This document shows, one piece after another, positions 9,425 to 19,401 of a DNA stretch of 64,000 nt. The notes under the pieces were generated by a model. It had not been told where the DNA came from, searched no databases, and saw only the letters and a program-made list of their open reading frames with translations. Positions within the stretch are counted from its first letter, which is position 1. Every line of letters begins with the position of its first letter. Origin of the DNA: Kocuria soli (GTDB taxonomy: Bacteria > Actinomycetota > Actinomycetes > Actinomycetales > Micrococcaceae); NCBI RefSeq assembly GCF_003797835.1, contig NZ_RKMF01000007.1, forward strand, positions 62,001 through 126,000, written 5' to 3'. The position numbers were made by a program, and so were the translations under genes.

Positions 9425-11128
9425 GTGAATCGGGGAAACGGGTTCAACTTGTCTGGTGGTGCGGAGGCGCCACGAGAGGACGACACGCGGTCACGGGAAG
9501 TGGACGGGATCGCAGGGTGGTTGCAGGTCGATGACGACGCCTTGGCCGTTGTGACACACATTCCGGACGGGCAGCCACGCGGGATCATGGTCATCGCCAC
9601 GTCTGTTGGACGGGAAGGTGTCGTGGCCTACCGTTCCTTGCGTGTCCTGGCGTTGACCGCCGTTGCGGCTGGTCTGCTGGTCTATCGATTCGCCTGGCGA
9701 GGCACGGGGGACAGCGGTGGCGAGCTGCCCGACGACGTGGCGGCGGCATGGTCTCGTGACCTGACAGCAGTGATACAGCATGCTCGGCAGACGGCGCCTG
9801 GTCGTCCAGTGACTGTTGTGGGTCTGCGACTCGGGGCGGCCATCGCATTCAGTTGCCGAACCGTTCTGGACGATGGTGACCTCACCATCGGGTGGGAGCC
9901 GGTCGCGGGCCGCCGTTGGCTTCGTGAACACGTGGCACTGCGCAAGCTTTGGGTGTCACAAGCTCCCGATTCGACGGGCGTTGAGGTCGGGGGTGCTTTG
10001 TTCTCCCAGGCCGGCGCGAACTCATTGTCCAATCTCAGGTTGCCGAAATCACCAACGCCCGGGTGGGTCGAAATGAGGGGCGAGAACCGGGAATCTGCCG
10101 AGCGCCTGTACGCCGTCCCCTCCCGTGATGCGCTCGTCGAGTACCAAGCAATCAACCGTGTCGTCGAGCTTGCGGTTGCAACGTGCGCGACGGCGCCGGG
10201 AGCGGGCGAGAGTGTTTCGGTCGATCTGCCGGAAGAGTGGATGCACGTCGTCGATGGTTCACGCGTTCGCGAACATTTCGTCAGAGTGGGGCCCGAACAC
10301 CTGCCTGCCGTGCTGACGGAGCCGGCGGAGAAGACGCAGATCAATAACGCGATGGTCCTGGTACCGGCTGATGCGGAGCCGAGGGACGGGCCGACCGGCC
10401 TGTGGGCTCGTACCGCGCGCCGGTTGGCCAGCCGAGGTGCCAGCGTGCTCAGAGTGGACCGTCGTGACATGGGCGAGGCCACCCAGATGGGACGGGCGGA
10501 GCAACCCATCCCGTACCGCGAGGAAATCCTCCAGGACGTGGCTGCCGCAGTGTGCGATCAACGAGCGCGGACCGGCATGGAGGTGACCGGAGTGGGGTTG
10601 TGTTCCGGTGCGTGGCTGTTGCTGCGGGATGCTGCCAGGCTGCCCCTGAAGAAAGTGATTGCCATAAACAACGTGGCGTGGTCTCCTCGACCCGATTACT
10701 ACGATCGGTATTACAAAACAGGCCGACTCAAGGCCCTATTGGGTGCTGATGCAACGTCGGAACCCGTTGCCCCGTTCACCAAAGCTCCAACCAGCTGGAA
10801 ATTACGACTCAAACTTTTCCTCAAGGCGGCACGAAATGAGGCACAAATGCGAATGCCCCACGCGGCTCGTCGCCAACTGTCGCGTTACGGGGTCATGCAG
10901 ACCGTGAGTCAGCTGTTCGAGAAAGGCACACCGGAAGTACTCCTGGCCATGGGCTCTGAGGACCTGATCGAATTCAAGCGATCAGGAGGTGTGCAAGAGG
11001 TGCAGCGACTCCGGAAGGCCGGCCACAAAATTCAGGTATCCCCTCTGGGGGACGTGGATCATGCACTTCTTTCGTTTGCCGGAAGATCTTCGGTGGAGCA
11101 AATGCTGCTCAGGGAGATTCGCGCGTGA
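9425..11128 (+). CDS. Tandem two-domain alpha/beta-hydrolase-like protein
   Basis: GTG 9425 is chosen because GGGAGGA lies 7 bases upstream. The 567-residue product is two hydrolase-like domains in series. In domain 1 (about 20-210) the nucleophile position of the elbow is Arg135 (VVGLRLGAAIAFS), as in GLRLGA proteins associated with exosortase/EPS loci, so it is probably not a classical serine hydrolase. Domain 2 (about 300-567) has Cys393 in GVGLCSGAW, an acidic strand MGSEDLIEF and a terminal His in DVDHALLSF: a Cys-Asp-His set like dienelactone hydrolase. It is a paralogue of the partial gene at 1-1317. The locus suggests hydrolysis or transfer of an acyl group on the polysaccharide or its carrier. 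That is inference. Confidence 0.75.
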   Translation: MNRGNGFNLSGGAEAPREDDTRSREVDGIAGWLQVDDDALAVVTHIPDGQPRGIMVIATSVGREGVVAYRSLRVLALTAVAAGLLVYRFAWRGTGDSGGELPDDVAAAWSRDLTAVIQHARQTAPGRPVTVVGLRLGAAIAFSCRTVLDDGDLTIGWEPVAGRRWLREHVALRKLWVSQAPDSTGVEVGGALFSQAGANSLSNLRLPKSPTPGWVEMRGENRESAERLYAVPSRDALVEYQAINRVVELAVATCATAPGAGESVSVDLPEEWMHVVDGSRVREHFVRVGPEHLPAVLTEPAEKTQINNAMVLVPADAEPRDGPTGLWARTARRLASRGASVLRVDRRDMGEATQMGRAEQPIPYREEILQDVAAAVCDQRARTGMEVTGVGLCSGAWLLLRDAARLPLKKVIAINNVAWSPRPDYYDRYYKTGRLKALLGADATSEPVAPFTKAPTSWKLRLKLFLKAARNEAQMRMPHAARRQLSRYGVMQTVSQLFEKGTPEVLLAMGSEDLIEFKRSGGVQEVQRLRKAGHKIQVSPLGDVDHALLSFAGRSSVEQMLLREIRA

Positions 11129-11346
11129 GAAGGCGGATGTCTTTCTTGGTCACCACGTTTCGTCGTTGGATTCAAGCATGTTGATTCGTGAGACAGCGAG
11201 TTCGCTTCATGGAGCTGTGTTCGTCCCCGAAAAACCCCACAATGAATGGCATTGTGCCGCGGAGACTCGTGAGACGCTGAGTCTTGGTGGGACGACGCGC
11301 ACCACGGGGTCAGCAATCCCATGAGTCGACCGAAATTGGAGGTCAA

Positions 11347-12507
11347 GTGTCTCGAGTCTTGATCGTGCAACCCATGATTCCCGGCTACCGGTCGGAGTTC
11401 TTTCGGCGGGTGGTTGACCGTATTCAGAGCTCCGGGAACCAGGTCATCGTGGCCACGGGAGTTTCCTCCGGGGAGCACGCCAAGCGGGGGGACGTCGCGA
11501 ACGACAGCCTGCCGTGGCAGCGCAGCGGTCGGGGGTGGGGCCGATTCTTCGGCCCCATGTATGTGCGATACCACGGTTCCGTCGGATTCCAGCGAACGGC
11601 CGACGTCGTGGTCTGTGAACTGGCCACGGGTTGCATTGACACACATGTGGCACTGTTGCGGCGCGCTCTGACCCGGTGGTTGCCGGGCATCCGCTCCCCG
11701 CGGGTCATCACGTGGGGCCACGTCGGGGCATACACACGAACGCACGGGACCTTCTTGAATGCGGTGGAAACCATCATGATGAGGGCCTCGGACCAGGTTC
11801 TCGCCTACACACCCAAGGGGGTTCTGGACGCCCGTGACCGCGGCGTGCCCCAGAACAGGGTGCGGTCCCTGGACAACACCGTGGATCTCGAAGCGCTTCA
11901 AGCGGCAGTCGACGAAGTGTCTGTCCTGTCCCCCTCCCAGGCATGGTCGGAGCTCACCAGCGGTGCGGAGCAGGAGACCGTTCCGGTGCGGTGCGTCGCA
12001 TACGTCGGTGGCCTCGATCGTTCCAAACGAGTTGATTTCCTGGCGGAGGCATTGGAGCGGTGGTGGCAGGCCGATCCGCAATTGCGCGTGTTGGTGGGCG
12101 GGGCTGGTGCGGACGCCCACCTCCTGGACCTGGCGGTCCAGCGTGGACAGGTTCTCCGCCTGGGACGCGTGGGAGATCGAGAAAAAGCCCTCATGTCTCG
12201 GGTTGCCCAGTTCATGCTCATGCCGGGGCGGGTCGGCCTTGTCGCGGTTGAGAGTTTCGTCCTCGCACTGCCGGTGGTGACCACACCGCACCCCTACCAC
12301 GCTCCGGAGTTCGACTATTTGGTTCCCGGAACGGACTCATTGGTTCTCACGGATGAGCCGACGCAGTGGGCCGATGAGATCCTGGACGTGTACGAACAGC
12401 CGGGGGCAATTGACCGTCTTCGCTCGGCGGCGAGGGAGCGCGCGGGGACGCCGAGCATGGACCACATGGTTGCCACCTTCGTCGACGCCTGTGAGTCGGC
12501 GATGTGA
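11347..12507 (+). CDS. Glycosyltransferase, GT4-like (GT-B)
   Basis: Start chosen at GTG 11347 (VSRVLIVQPMIPGYRSEFF), which has a GGAGGT ribosome site 5 bases upstream. The 386-residue protein shows the C-domain features of retaining GT-B enzymes: VAYVGGLDRSKRVDFLAEAL at the domain junction and RVGLVAVESFVLALPVV around the nucleotide-sugar loop. The N-terminal half has PGYRSEFFRRV, a form typical of exopolysaccharide transferases that bind lipid-linked acceptors. It sits 218 bases after the hydrolase-like gene and 106 bases before the wzz-like gene. The gap before it holds only very short frames. Sugar specificity unknown. Confidence 0.8.
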   Translation: MSRVLIVQPMIPGYRSEFFRRVVDRIQSSGNQVIVATGVSSGEHAKRGDVANDSLPWQRSGRGWGRFFGPMYVRYHGSVGFQRTADVVVCELATGCIDTHVALLRRALTRWLPGIRSPRVITWGHVGAYTRTHGTFLNAVETIMMRASDQVLAYTPKGVLDARDRGVPQNRVRSLDNTVDLEALQAAVDEVSVLSPSQAWSELTSGAEQETVPVRCVAYVGGLDRSKRVDFLAEALERWWQADPQLRVLVGGAGADAHLLDLAVQRGQVLRLGRVGDREKALMSRVAQFMLMPGRVGLVAVESFVLALPVVTTPHPYHAPEFDYLVPGTDSLVLTDEPTQWADEILDVYEQPGAIDRLRSAARERAGTPSMDHMVATFVDACESAM

Positions 12508-12613
12508 GTCAGGGGTGCACAACCGTGCACGCTTGGACATGGGGCCGGGGCACCGTAAGAAATGCCCCGTGGAAGTCAGCAAGCGTAGACAAATCGCAGA
12601 ACAAGGGGGAGAG

Positions 12614-13240
12614 ATGGATTTTGTCGATTATGTGATGGCGTTTCGGCGCAGCGTGGTTTGGGTGCTGATCAGTACGATCATCGGTGCGCTCATCGGAGGT
12701 GCTGTCGCTTTGATGACACCACCCAGGTATTTGGCCACGGCCACAACGTTGTTGACGGCCACAGAGGCAACTGAGGCTGCCGAACTGCCTCAGATCGGAA
12801 CGTACATGTCCCAACAAATCGCGACGTTGTCGACCTTGGCCACTACGGAGACGGTCCTGCAGCCCGTCATCGACGACCTCGGAATGGACACGACGCCCCA
12901 GGAACTCGCCACCCGGGTGAGCGTCTCCACTCCTCCCGACACCATGATGGTGGAAATCACGACCACTGGCGCGGACCCTGACGAGGCCGCGGAAACGTCG
13001 AACGCCATTGCTCAGCAGCTGTCCGAGACGGTCGATGAGGTCGCACCGACCGTGGCCGAAGAGGGCCCTGTGACCAGCATGGAAACTGTGACGCAGGCAC
13101 CGGTGCCCACCCAGGACCAGTCAGTTTCCCTGACCACGGCGGCACTGGCGGGGGCCGCTCTCGGTTTCTTGCTGGGACTGGTGATCGCTGTGGCGCAGTA
13201 TGCGTTTGCTCAGCGACGGCACGTGACCAGGGCCTCCTGA
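12614..13240 (+). CDS. Wzz/chain-length-determinant-type membrane protein, set B
   Basis: ATG 12614 follows a GGGGGAGAG site. The frame is open further upstream but overlaps the previous gene. The 208-residue product begins MDFVDYVMAFRRSVVWVL and has a first TM helix at about 12-33 and a last TM helix near 172-195 after a Val/Pro/Thr-rich stretch (TQAPVPTQDQ). The external domain between is rich in Thr and Glu. This is the kinase-less polysaccharide co-polymerase plan seen in the set A paralogue at 6951-7565. It probably works with the Wzy candidate just downstream to set chain length. Confidence 0.82.
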   Translation: MDFVDYVMAFRRSVVWVLISTIIGALIGGAVALMTPPRYLATATTLLTATEATEAAELPQIGTYMSQQIATLSTLATTETVLQPVIDDLGMDTTPQELATRVSVSTPPDTMMVEITTTGADPDEAAETSNAIAQQLSETVDEVAPTVAEEGPVTSMETVTQAPVPTQDQSVSLTTAALAGAALGFLLGLVIAVAQYAFAQRRHVTRAS

Positions 13241-13303
13241 CATGGACAGCCTGTCCCTGAGGCTCCACGGGTACTGCTCGGACGCTCGGGGTGGTGACCG
13301 ACA

Positions 13304-14743
13304 GTGGAGTGGCTCGCGCTGATCGTCGCCGTCCTGTGCGTCACGGCTGTGATCGCAACCTGCCCGGTGCAGGGAGTCGGACGCTTCTTGGCTCCTGAAA
13401 CCTTGGCTGTTCTGGTTCTGTCCTTCATCTTCGGTGCCAGGCCGGTGTTCAAAGCCACGATGCCGGACGCCATCGAGGCTTCGGGTAGGGACCCTTGGTA
13501 TCTCTACGAGCAGCCCATCACGCCGCTCGGCTGGGACATAGCCCTGTGGGTCGGAATCTGTGCACTGGTGACGTTCACGCTGGGTGTGGTGGTCCTCAGT
13601 TTTGCCAGGCGGCCCGGGCGGCCGCTGGCCCGGGACACCGCGCCCTGGAGTGCCCAAGAACGCGTGGACACATGGAGCTTCGGTGCAACTGCCTGCCTTG
13701 TGACGGCTGTTGGCGGAACCGTGATCAACTTCGGTGCAATTGCCGCGATTGCTGGGCCGCAGACCGTTCTGACCATGTTCGGGGGGCGCTCAGCCGAAAG
13801 CACTGTGCCTGGGTTGCCGGAAGCCGTCGTCATTGCGGGCATGTCCGGTTCTCTGGCGGCAGCCGTGTTGCTGATCAGCAAGCGGCACACTGCCTTGCTG
13901 CCCGCGCAGTGGGCAGCGGTGGTATTTTCTGTGGCACTTTCCGTGTTCCAGGTCTCCTTGGGGGGTAACCGCCGATTCCTGATTCCGGCGCTCTTGATTC
14001 CCATCATTGCGTTTCTGGTCAGGAAACCGCAGAGAGTCACGCTTCCGTGGGTGGTTGCTGCCGGAATCGGTGCCGTCTTCTTGGCGGTGGTTCCGATGGT
14101 TCGATCGGCTGGGGCCCGGTTGCCCGGAGAGAATCTGTTCTCCGCGAGCTGGCGCTACATCACCGAAGAGGGTCCATTGGCAAGTGTGTTGCCGGTGTTC
14201 ACCTCCTACGACACCGAGATGATCGACTACATTGCGGTGATTGCCCCCCGCTTGGGAGGAGACCAACCCTGGGGGTGGGGAAGAGGGACGCTGCTGGAAT
14301 TCCTGGAACACCCGTTGCCCTCGGGTGGATTGGACGGTTCCACCACAACTCAGGTGTTCTCGGATGAAGTCCTCAGTGGGGTCTGGGGCGGCGGGTGCGC
14401 GGAGGCTGTCTGCCCCGTGAGTTCGGTGGCCGGGGTCTCGTACTTCGACGGAGGGTTCCTGGGCGTCGCAATCGGCTGCTTCCTCTTCGGCGCCGTACTG
14501 CGGTTGCTTTCCAATCTGTGGAGCCGAGCCGACGAACTCAGCGATTCGACGGTCGTCGTCGTGGTGGTTCTGTCGGCCTTCGCCCTGGTGGCAGCACGGA
14601 CCAACACCGTCCATGCCACATGGTGGGCCATGTACGCCGTGGGCTTTGCCCTGGTGCCGTTCTGGGTATTGCGCAGCAGAGTTCAGGCACTCTCGATCCC
14701 GGCGGCGTGGAACTCGAAGGGTGGGCGTCACGTGATGTCGTGA
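13304..14743 (+). CDS. Oligosaccharide repeat-unit polymerase (Wzy-like), set B
   Basis: 479 residues from GTG 13304 (MEWLALIVAVLCVTAV), no strong ribosome site. It has about 12 hydrophobic segments. A large soluble loop lies between the later helices at about residues 265-365, with FTSYDTEMIDY, GWGRGTLLEFLEHP and VSYFDGGFLGVAIG. This is the O-antigen polymerase plan, in which the big periplasmic loop binds the undecaprenyl-linked glycan. It is unrelated at sequence level to the set A polymerase candidate. It is convergent with the wzx gene at 14771-16018. Confidence 0.75.
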   Translation: MEWLALIVAVLCVTAVIATCPVQGVGRFLAPETLAVLVLSFIFGARPVFKATMPDAIEASGRDPWYLYEQPITPLGWDIALWVGICALVTFTLGVVVLSFARRPGRPLARDTAPWSAQERVDTWSFGATACLVTAVGGTVINFGAIAAIAGPQTVLTMFGGRSAESTVPGLPEAVVIAGMSGSLAAAVLLISKRHTALLPAQWAAVVFSVALSVFQVSLGGNRRFLIPALLIPIIAFLVRKPQRVTLPWVVAAGIGAVFLAVVPMVRSAGARLPGENLFSASWRYITEEGPLASVLPVFTSYDTEMIDYIAVIAPRLGGDQPWGWGRGTLLEFLEHPLPSGGLDGSTTTQVFSDEVLSGVWGGGCAEAVCPVSSVAGVSYFDGGFLGVAIGCFLFGAVLRLLSNLWSRADELSDSTVVVVVVLSAFALVAARTNTVHATWWAMYAVGFALVPFWVLRSRVQALSIPAAWNSKGGRHVMS

Positions 14744-14770
14744 TTGGCGTGACCGGAGTGCGGTGTCTGG

Positions 14771-16018
14771 TCAGAGGTGGCGACCGCGTTGCGGACCGAA
14801 GAACAGATGTCCCCCTCCGACGAGCATGATGACGAACTGCACGACGTAGGACAGCGCCAGACCGGCTGCGGCGCCCGTGGCGCCCTCGAGCCAACCTCCC
14901 AGTGCCACGGCGCCCAGCCCGAGGAGGGAGGACGCAGTGGCCGACCATGCCACCACCCTCTCCAGGCCGGAGCCCTGCATGACTGCCGTGATCACGGAGG
15001 AGACCCCGTCCAGGGCAAGTGCCACCAGGAGAAACCGGAATCCGGCGACGGCGCCCTGGTAGTCGCTGCCCAGGAGCCAAACCACCCAGCTGTGTGCAGT
15101 GACACCCAGGGCGGTGTAGGCCAGGCCCAGGCCCAGGAGGAGGACCATGAGCACGCGGCGCTTGCCGCGCTTGTCGCCGCGGCCGCTCTTCACCGCAGCC
15201 GGCATCATGACGCCCGCCAGGGACGTCCCGATCATGCGCAACGGGGAGACGGAGCGGGAGATCGCACCGTAGTAACCGGTCTGGACCGAGCTGGCAACAA
15301 AACCCACCACGAGTGTGTCCAGGTTTCGAACTTGGGCCATGAACGAGTTCGCCCAGAAGGGTCGGCTGCGTCGCAGGATGTAGCGCGTGTCATTCGGGGG
15401 ACGCTCGCTGCTGGGCGTGGTGACGCTGACGAGTTGAGTACCCAGCAGCCAACTCAGCAGCGCTGCCAGAAGACTTCCGAGCCCGTATGCCGTAATGGGG
15501 CCCAACGCCTCTGCGGCAACCACGACAATGCCCAGCGCAACCATTCGGCGTGCCACCAGCACGCTTGAGTTCTTCCACGTGTCCCCGTCGGCGATGGCCA
15601 TGTTCAACCGCATGTCCGCTTGTCGCTCCACGGTCAGTCCCACGGCCAGCGGAATCAGCCACCACCACGGGATTTCACCGAATGTTGCGAGGAGCATGCC
15701 CGCAACTAGGAGCACGGACAGCAAGACCGCCCCGAGCCACCGGTAAACGTTCAGGCACCGTCGAATGTCTGGATCGAACGGATCAGCGGCGCGGACGCGC
15801 AGCGCATAGGTCGACACACCCAGGTCAACCGAAGTCTGGAGCACCACCACCAGACCCAGGAAAGCGGAGAACACCCCGAACTTCTCGGGGTCGGTGCCAC
15901 GCGCGACCAGGATCAGGGCCAGAGACTGCAGGAGGGCAGCGGCCAACCTGCCACCGGTGACCCACAGGAACCCGCTGAGTACCCGGTACCTGGGTGGTTC
16001 CTGACGCTGGTCAGGCAC
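14771..16018 (-). CDS. Polysaccharide flippase (Wzx-type), set B
   Basis: Start set at GTG 16018 (VPDQRQEPPRYRVLSG), whose GTGCCTGA overlaps the stop of the upstream fcl gene. The longer frame upstream merely shadows fcl. The 415-residue protein has 12 or more hydrophobic segments and the opening LSGFLWVTGGRLAAALLQ, typical of MVF/MATE-like polysaccharide transporters. It flips completed lipid-linked repeat units outward. As last gene of the wcaF-GT-GT-gmd-fcl-wzx operon it likely handles the fucose-containing unit those genes build. It differs clearly from the set A flippase in length and sequence. Confidence 0.85.
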   Translation of the reverse strand: MPDQRQEPPRYRVLSGFLWVTGGRLAAALLQSLALILVARGTDPEKFGVFSAFLGLVVVLQTSVDLGVSTYALRVRAADPFDPDIRRCLNVYRWLGAVLLSVLLVAGMLLATFGEIPWWWLIPLAVGLTVERQADMRLNMAIADGDTWKNSSVLVARRMVALGIVVVAAEALGPITAYGLGSLLAALLSWLLGTQLVSVTTPSSERPPNDTRYILRRSRPFWANSFMAQVRNLDTLVVGFVASSVQTGYYGAISRSVSPLRMIGTSLAGVMMPAAVKSGRGDKRGKRRVLMVLLLGLGLAYTALGVTAHSWVVWLLGSDYQGAVAGFRFLLVALALDGVSSVITAVMQGSGLERVVAWSATASSLLGLGAVALGGWLEGATGAAAGLALSYVVQFVIMLVGGGHLFFGPQRGRHL

Positions 16019-16988
16019 GGAGGTCGTCTCGGTGCTCTCGGTACCAGGTGACGGTTGAACGCAGTCCCTCCTCCAAGGTGATGGCGTGCTGCCAACCCGC
16101 GGCGTTGAGCTTCGAGACGTCCAGGAGTTTCTGGGGCGTGCCGTCCGGCTTGGTGGTGTCCCACTGGACCTCGCCGGTGTAGCCCACAGCCGCGGCAATC
16201 AGGTCGGACAGTTCCGCGATCGTGATGTCTTTGCCCGTACCCACATTGACCTGTTGGCCGCCGTCGTAGTGGTCCAGAAGGTGGAGGCAGGCATCGGCCA
16301 TGTCGTCCACGTGCAGGAACTCTCTGCGAGGGGTTCCGGTGCCCCAGTTCGTCACTGAGGGAGTTCCGTCGATTCTGGCCTGTTCGAAGCGTCGGATCAG
16401 GGCCGGCAGCACGTGTGACCCCTGCGGCGAGAAATTGTCTCCCGGGCCGTAGAGGTTGGTGGGCATGGCCGAGATCCATGGCAGGCCGTCTTGCTTCCGC
16501 ACCGCCTGGACCTGCTGGATTCCCGCGATCTTGGCGATGGCGTAGGCGTCGTTGGTCGGTTCCAGGTGCCCTGTGAGGAGGGCATCTTCCACAATGGGTT
16601 GCTCCGCGAACTTGGGGTAGATGCACGAGGAACCCAAGAACAGCAACCGTTGCACCCCGACGGAACGGGCCGCATCCATCACGTTGAGTTGGATCCTGAG
16701 GTTGTCGCTCAGGAAGTCCACGGGGTAGGTGTCGTTGGCCAGGATTCCGCCGACCTTGGCGGCCGCGAGCACGACCGCCTGAGGTTTGTGTTGTTGGAAG
16801 AAGTCCGACACGCTGTCGCGCTCTCGCAGATCAAGCTCCGCCGAGGTCACTCCAAGGAGGTTGGTGAATCCGGCGGCTTGCAATCGGCGCCAGATGGCGG
16901 AACCAACCAGTCCACGGTGCCCCGCCACGTAGACCAGGGCGTCGCGTGGTATCGGTTGGACGGTTCGGGAAGTGGTTTCAACAGACAT
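16011..16988 (-). CDS. fcl: GDP-L-fucose synthase (GDP-4-keto-6-deoxymannose epimerase/reductase)
   Basis: 325-residue extended SDR enzyme converting GDP-4-keto-6-deoxy-D-mannose to GDP-L-fucose with NADPH. Visible motifs are the Rossmann glycine loop VAGHRGLVGSAI (about 20-31), AAAKVGGILAN, the catalytic Ser region LFLGSSCIYPK (about 110-120), and YxxxK as YAIAK (about 150). Further support is PTNLYGPGDNFSPQGSHVLP and REFLHVDDMADA. All are diagnostic for WcaG/Fcl. The length is normal (about 310-325). It sits 44 bases downstream of gmd in the same operon, so the pair makes fucose for the EPS. Confidence 0.97.
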   Translation of the reverse strand: MSVETTSRTVQPIPRDALVYVAGHRGLVGSAIWRRLQAAGFTNLLGVTSAELDLRERDSVSDFFQQHKPQAVVLAAAKVGGILANDTYPVDFLSDNLRIQLNVMDAARSVGVQRLLFLGSSCIYPKFAEQPIVEDALLTGHLEPTNDAYAIAKIAGIQQVQAVRKQDGLPWISAMPTNLYGPGDNFSPQGSHVLPALIRRFEQARIDGTPSVTNWGTGTPRREFLHVDDMADACLHLLDHYDGGQQVNVGTGKDITIAELSDLIAAAVGYTGEVQWDTTKPDGTPQKLLDVSKLNAAGWQHAITLEEGLRSTVTWYREHRDDLRA

Positions 16989-17032
16989 GACAGATTCCTT
17001 AAAGAGTCAGTTCAATCAGGCGGGGGTCGACG

Positions 17033-18064
17033 TCACGCGGTGCTCGGACGGGGCGTGTCGATGTAGGGGCGCCCTTGGCATTCCAGCCGTTCGATGTCAG
17101 CATCAACCATGATCCTCGCCAACTCGGCGCTGTTGACGGAGGTCCGCCAGCCGAGTTTCTCGGCGGCTTTGGACGGGTCCCCGATCAGTGCGTCCACCTC
17201 CGTGGGACGAAGGTAGCGGGGGTCGAACCGGACGTGCTTCTCCCAGTCCAGACCCGCGTGCTCGAAAGCAACGATCAGGAAGTCCCGTACGGTGCTCTCC
17301 TGCCCCGTGGCAAGGACAAAGTCTTCCGGCTCGTCGGCTTGGAGCATCCGCCACATGCCCTCGACGTACTCGGGGGCATAGCCCCAGTCCCGGACGGCAT
17401 CCAGATTTCCCATGTAGAGATGGTCCTGGACGCCTGCCTTGATGGCTGCAGCCGCCCTGGTGATCTTGCGAGTCACGAACGTCTCTCCGCGTCGCGGTGA
17501 TTCGTGATTGAAAAGGATGCCGTTGACGGCAAAAAGTCCGTAGGCTTCGCGATAATTCTTTGTGATCCAGTACGAATAGAGTTTCGCAACTCCGTACGGG
17601 GACCTCGGGTAGAAGGGGGTCGATTCGTTCTGGGGCGGCGGTGTGGCGCCGAACAGCTCAGAAGTCGAGGCCTGATAGAACTTACAGCCCACGCCGGACT
17701 GCCGGACGGCCTCGAGCAGGCGGATGGTGGAGGCGCCAGTCGTTTCTGCTGTGTGTACCGGCTCGTCGAAGGACACCCGCACGTGGGACTGCGCGCCCAA
17801 GTTGTAGATCTCGTCCGGCTCGATGTCACGCAACAGTGTGGTGAGGCGAACACCGTCGGAAAGATCACCGTAGTGCAGTTGCAACCTGACATCCGGATCG
17901 TGCGGATCCTGGTACAGGTGATCAATCCGTTCCGTATTGAAACTCGAAGAGCGCCGGATCAGACCATGCACCTCGTAGTTCTTGCTCAACAACAATTCAG
18001 CCAGATACGAGCCGTCTTGGCCCGTGATGCCCGTGATGAATGCCTTACGACGTTCACTTGTCAT
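17033..18064 (-). CDS. gmd: GDP-mannose 4,6-dehydratase
   Basis: Start chosen at ATG 18064 ([18 protein letters not shown]), with a GGGAGA ribosome site. The long upstream frame overlaps the preceding glycosyltransferase. The 343-residue enzyme converts GDP-D-mannose to GDP-4-keto-6-deoxy-D-mannose, the substrate of the fcl product. Seen motifs are [17 protein letters not shown], the [18 protein letters not shown] signature, the Ser/Thr region QASTSELFG, YxxxK as YGVAK, and [15 protein letters not shown]. The ATGA overlap with the upstream glycosyltransferase stop indicates translational coupling. No manB/manC for GDP-mannose supply lies in the EPS block. A hexose mutase is at 52772-54757. 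Confidence 0.97.
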   Translation of the reverse strand: MTSERRKAFITGITGQDGSYLAELLLSKNYEVHGLIRRSSSFNTERIDHLYQDPHDPDVRLQLHYGDLSDGVRLTTLLRDIEPDEIYNLGAQSHVRVSFDEPVHTAETTGASTIRLLEAVRQSGVGCKFYQASTSELFGATPPPQNESTPFYPRSPYGVAKLYSYWITKNYREAYGLFAVNGILFNHESPRRGETFVTRKITRAAAAIKAGVQDHLYMGNLDAVRDWGYAPEYVEGMWRMLQADEPEDFVLATGQESTVRDFLIVAFEHAGLDWEKHVRFDPRYLRPTEVDALIGDPSKAAEKLGWRTSVNSAELARIMVDADIERLECQGRPYIDTPRPSTA

Positions 18065-19401
18065 TGCAGTATCTCTCCCGCTTTCGTTGCTCGTGCTGCC
18101 TCTGGTTCTGTTCGTTGCTGCTTGGAGGTACGTGGCATGTTCGTTCCGAATGACCGGCTTCGCTCGGCCCTCGACGAGGGGCGGACGGCCAGTTGCCTCA
18201 ACCACGCCTCGTTGCGGGCCAGGGCTGAACTCTGGGTCAGGTTCTCCTCTGCGTGGCGCAAGCCGTTGGCACCCAGTGCTTGACACCTGACGGCATCCGC
18301 AGTCAGGTCCTGGGCGGCCTGGAGGAGCAGGGACGGATCACCCGGTGGAACGACCACTCCCGCCCGCGCCTCGAGGACCTCCTGCGCGGTGGTTCCGTCC
18401 GGTTCAACCGCCGCCAGAACGGGGAGACCGGTTCTGAAATAGGACGTGAGCTTGCTGGGCACCGCCATTTCCCGCAGTCCGGGCTGTTCATTCACCAGGA
18501 GAGCGTCGGCACTGTGCAGGATTTCCTGGAATCGTCGATCGTCCTGGGGAGGCAGGAAGTGAAGGTTCTCCACTCCCTGACCGAGTTCTTCCAGGGCTGC
18601 GCGTCGGGAACCCGAGCCCAGGAGCACGAAGTGCACGGATGACCCTTGAACCTGCGCGCGTCGAGCGGCCTCCACCACATTCTCCAGGTCCTGCTTGGCG
18701 CCCATGTTCCCTGCGTGCAGGATGATGCGGTCACCATCGCCCCACCCGTGCTTGGCTCTGACGGCTGCGCGGTCGACCGGGGAACTCACGGTCCGGAGGT
18801 GTGACCAATTGCGGTGTACGACAACACCTTGGGACGGAAAACCGAGGGACTCGATGACATGCGCCGCAAAGCGCGGATGGATCACGGCCACGGACTGGGC
18901 CTGTCCGAGCACCTTCCCTTCCAGCCACTTGAGGAGCCGACGGGAGCGCCGCACGGAACCGTTCAATTCCTCGGCACCCTTGCTGTACAGGTCCTGGACC
19001 CAGATGGCCCTGCCTGAACGGCCGGTGAGACGGGCTCGGACCAACGCGATGCCGGAGGAGAACAGTGCGGGTGACACAGTCAGGACCACGTCGCTGTGAG
19101 GCCACCGGCTGAAAGCTGCGCGCAGACCGAAGTGCAGCTCCATCAGGAGCCGGGCTGCTCCGGTGCCCCCTTGGCTGGGCACCATGTGTCGAAACCGGTG
19201 AACTCGTACGCCGTCGATGAGCTCTGTTTGACGCCTACCGGTGTAACCCTCCGCGATTCTCCACTCCGGGTAGTGGGGGTATCCGGTGAGCACAGTCACG
19301 GTGTGGCCGCGCTCCACGAGCCCCCTTGCCAGTGCCGTGGTGTACGGGGCGTTCCCGGTGGGTTCCGGAGCGTAGTTGAGGCCGATGATCAGGATTCGCA
19401 T
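18061..19401 (-). CDS. WcaI-like glycosyltransferase family 4
   Basis: 446 residues from ATG 19401 ([20 protein letters not shown]) with an AAGGGGAAG ribosome site. The NYAPEPTG opening, [21 protein letters not shown] and the donor loop [16 protein letters not shown] are characteristic of colanic-acid WcaI-type transferases of family GT4. It is a candidate fucosyltransferase because gmd and fcl follow directly. That specificity is inference. It overlaps the upstream GT gene by 13 bases and gmd by an ATGA. The last 50 residues are basic and probably disordered. Confidence 0.88.
   Translation of the reverse strand: MRILIIGLNYAPEPTGNAPYTTALARGLVERGHTVTVLTGYPHYPEWRIAEGYTGRRQTELIDGVRVHRFRHMVPSQGGTGAARLLMELHFGLRAAFSRWPHSDVVLTVSPALFSSGIALVRARLTGRSGRAIWVQDLYSKGAEELNGSVRRSRRLLKWLEGKVLGQAQSVAVIHPRFAAHVIESLGFPSQGVVVHRNWSHLRTVSSPVDRAAVRAKHGWGDGDRIILHAGNMGAKQDLENVVEAARRAQVQGSSVHFVLLGSGSRRAALEELGQGVENLHFLPPQDDRRFQEILHSADALLVNEQPGLREMAVPSKLTSYFRTGLPVLAAVEPDGTTAQEVLEARAGVVVPPGDPSLLLQAAQDLTADAVRCQALGANGLRHAEENLTQSSALARNEAWLRQLAVRPSSRAERSRSFGTNMPRTSKQQRTEPEAARATKAGEILQ

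Noticed and set aside
12353-12613. N-terminal extension of the set B Wzz-like protein
   Set aside because: The open frame upstream overlaps the glycosyltransferase gene and reads as Arg/Ser/Pro-rich; ATG 12614 has a good ribosome site.
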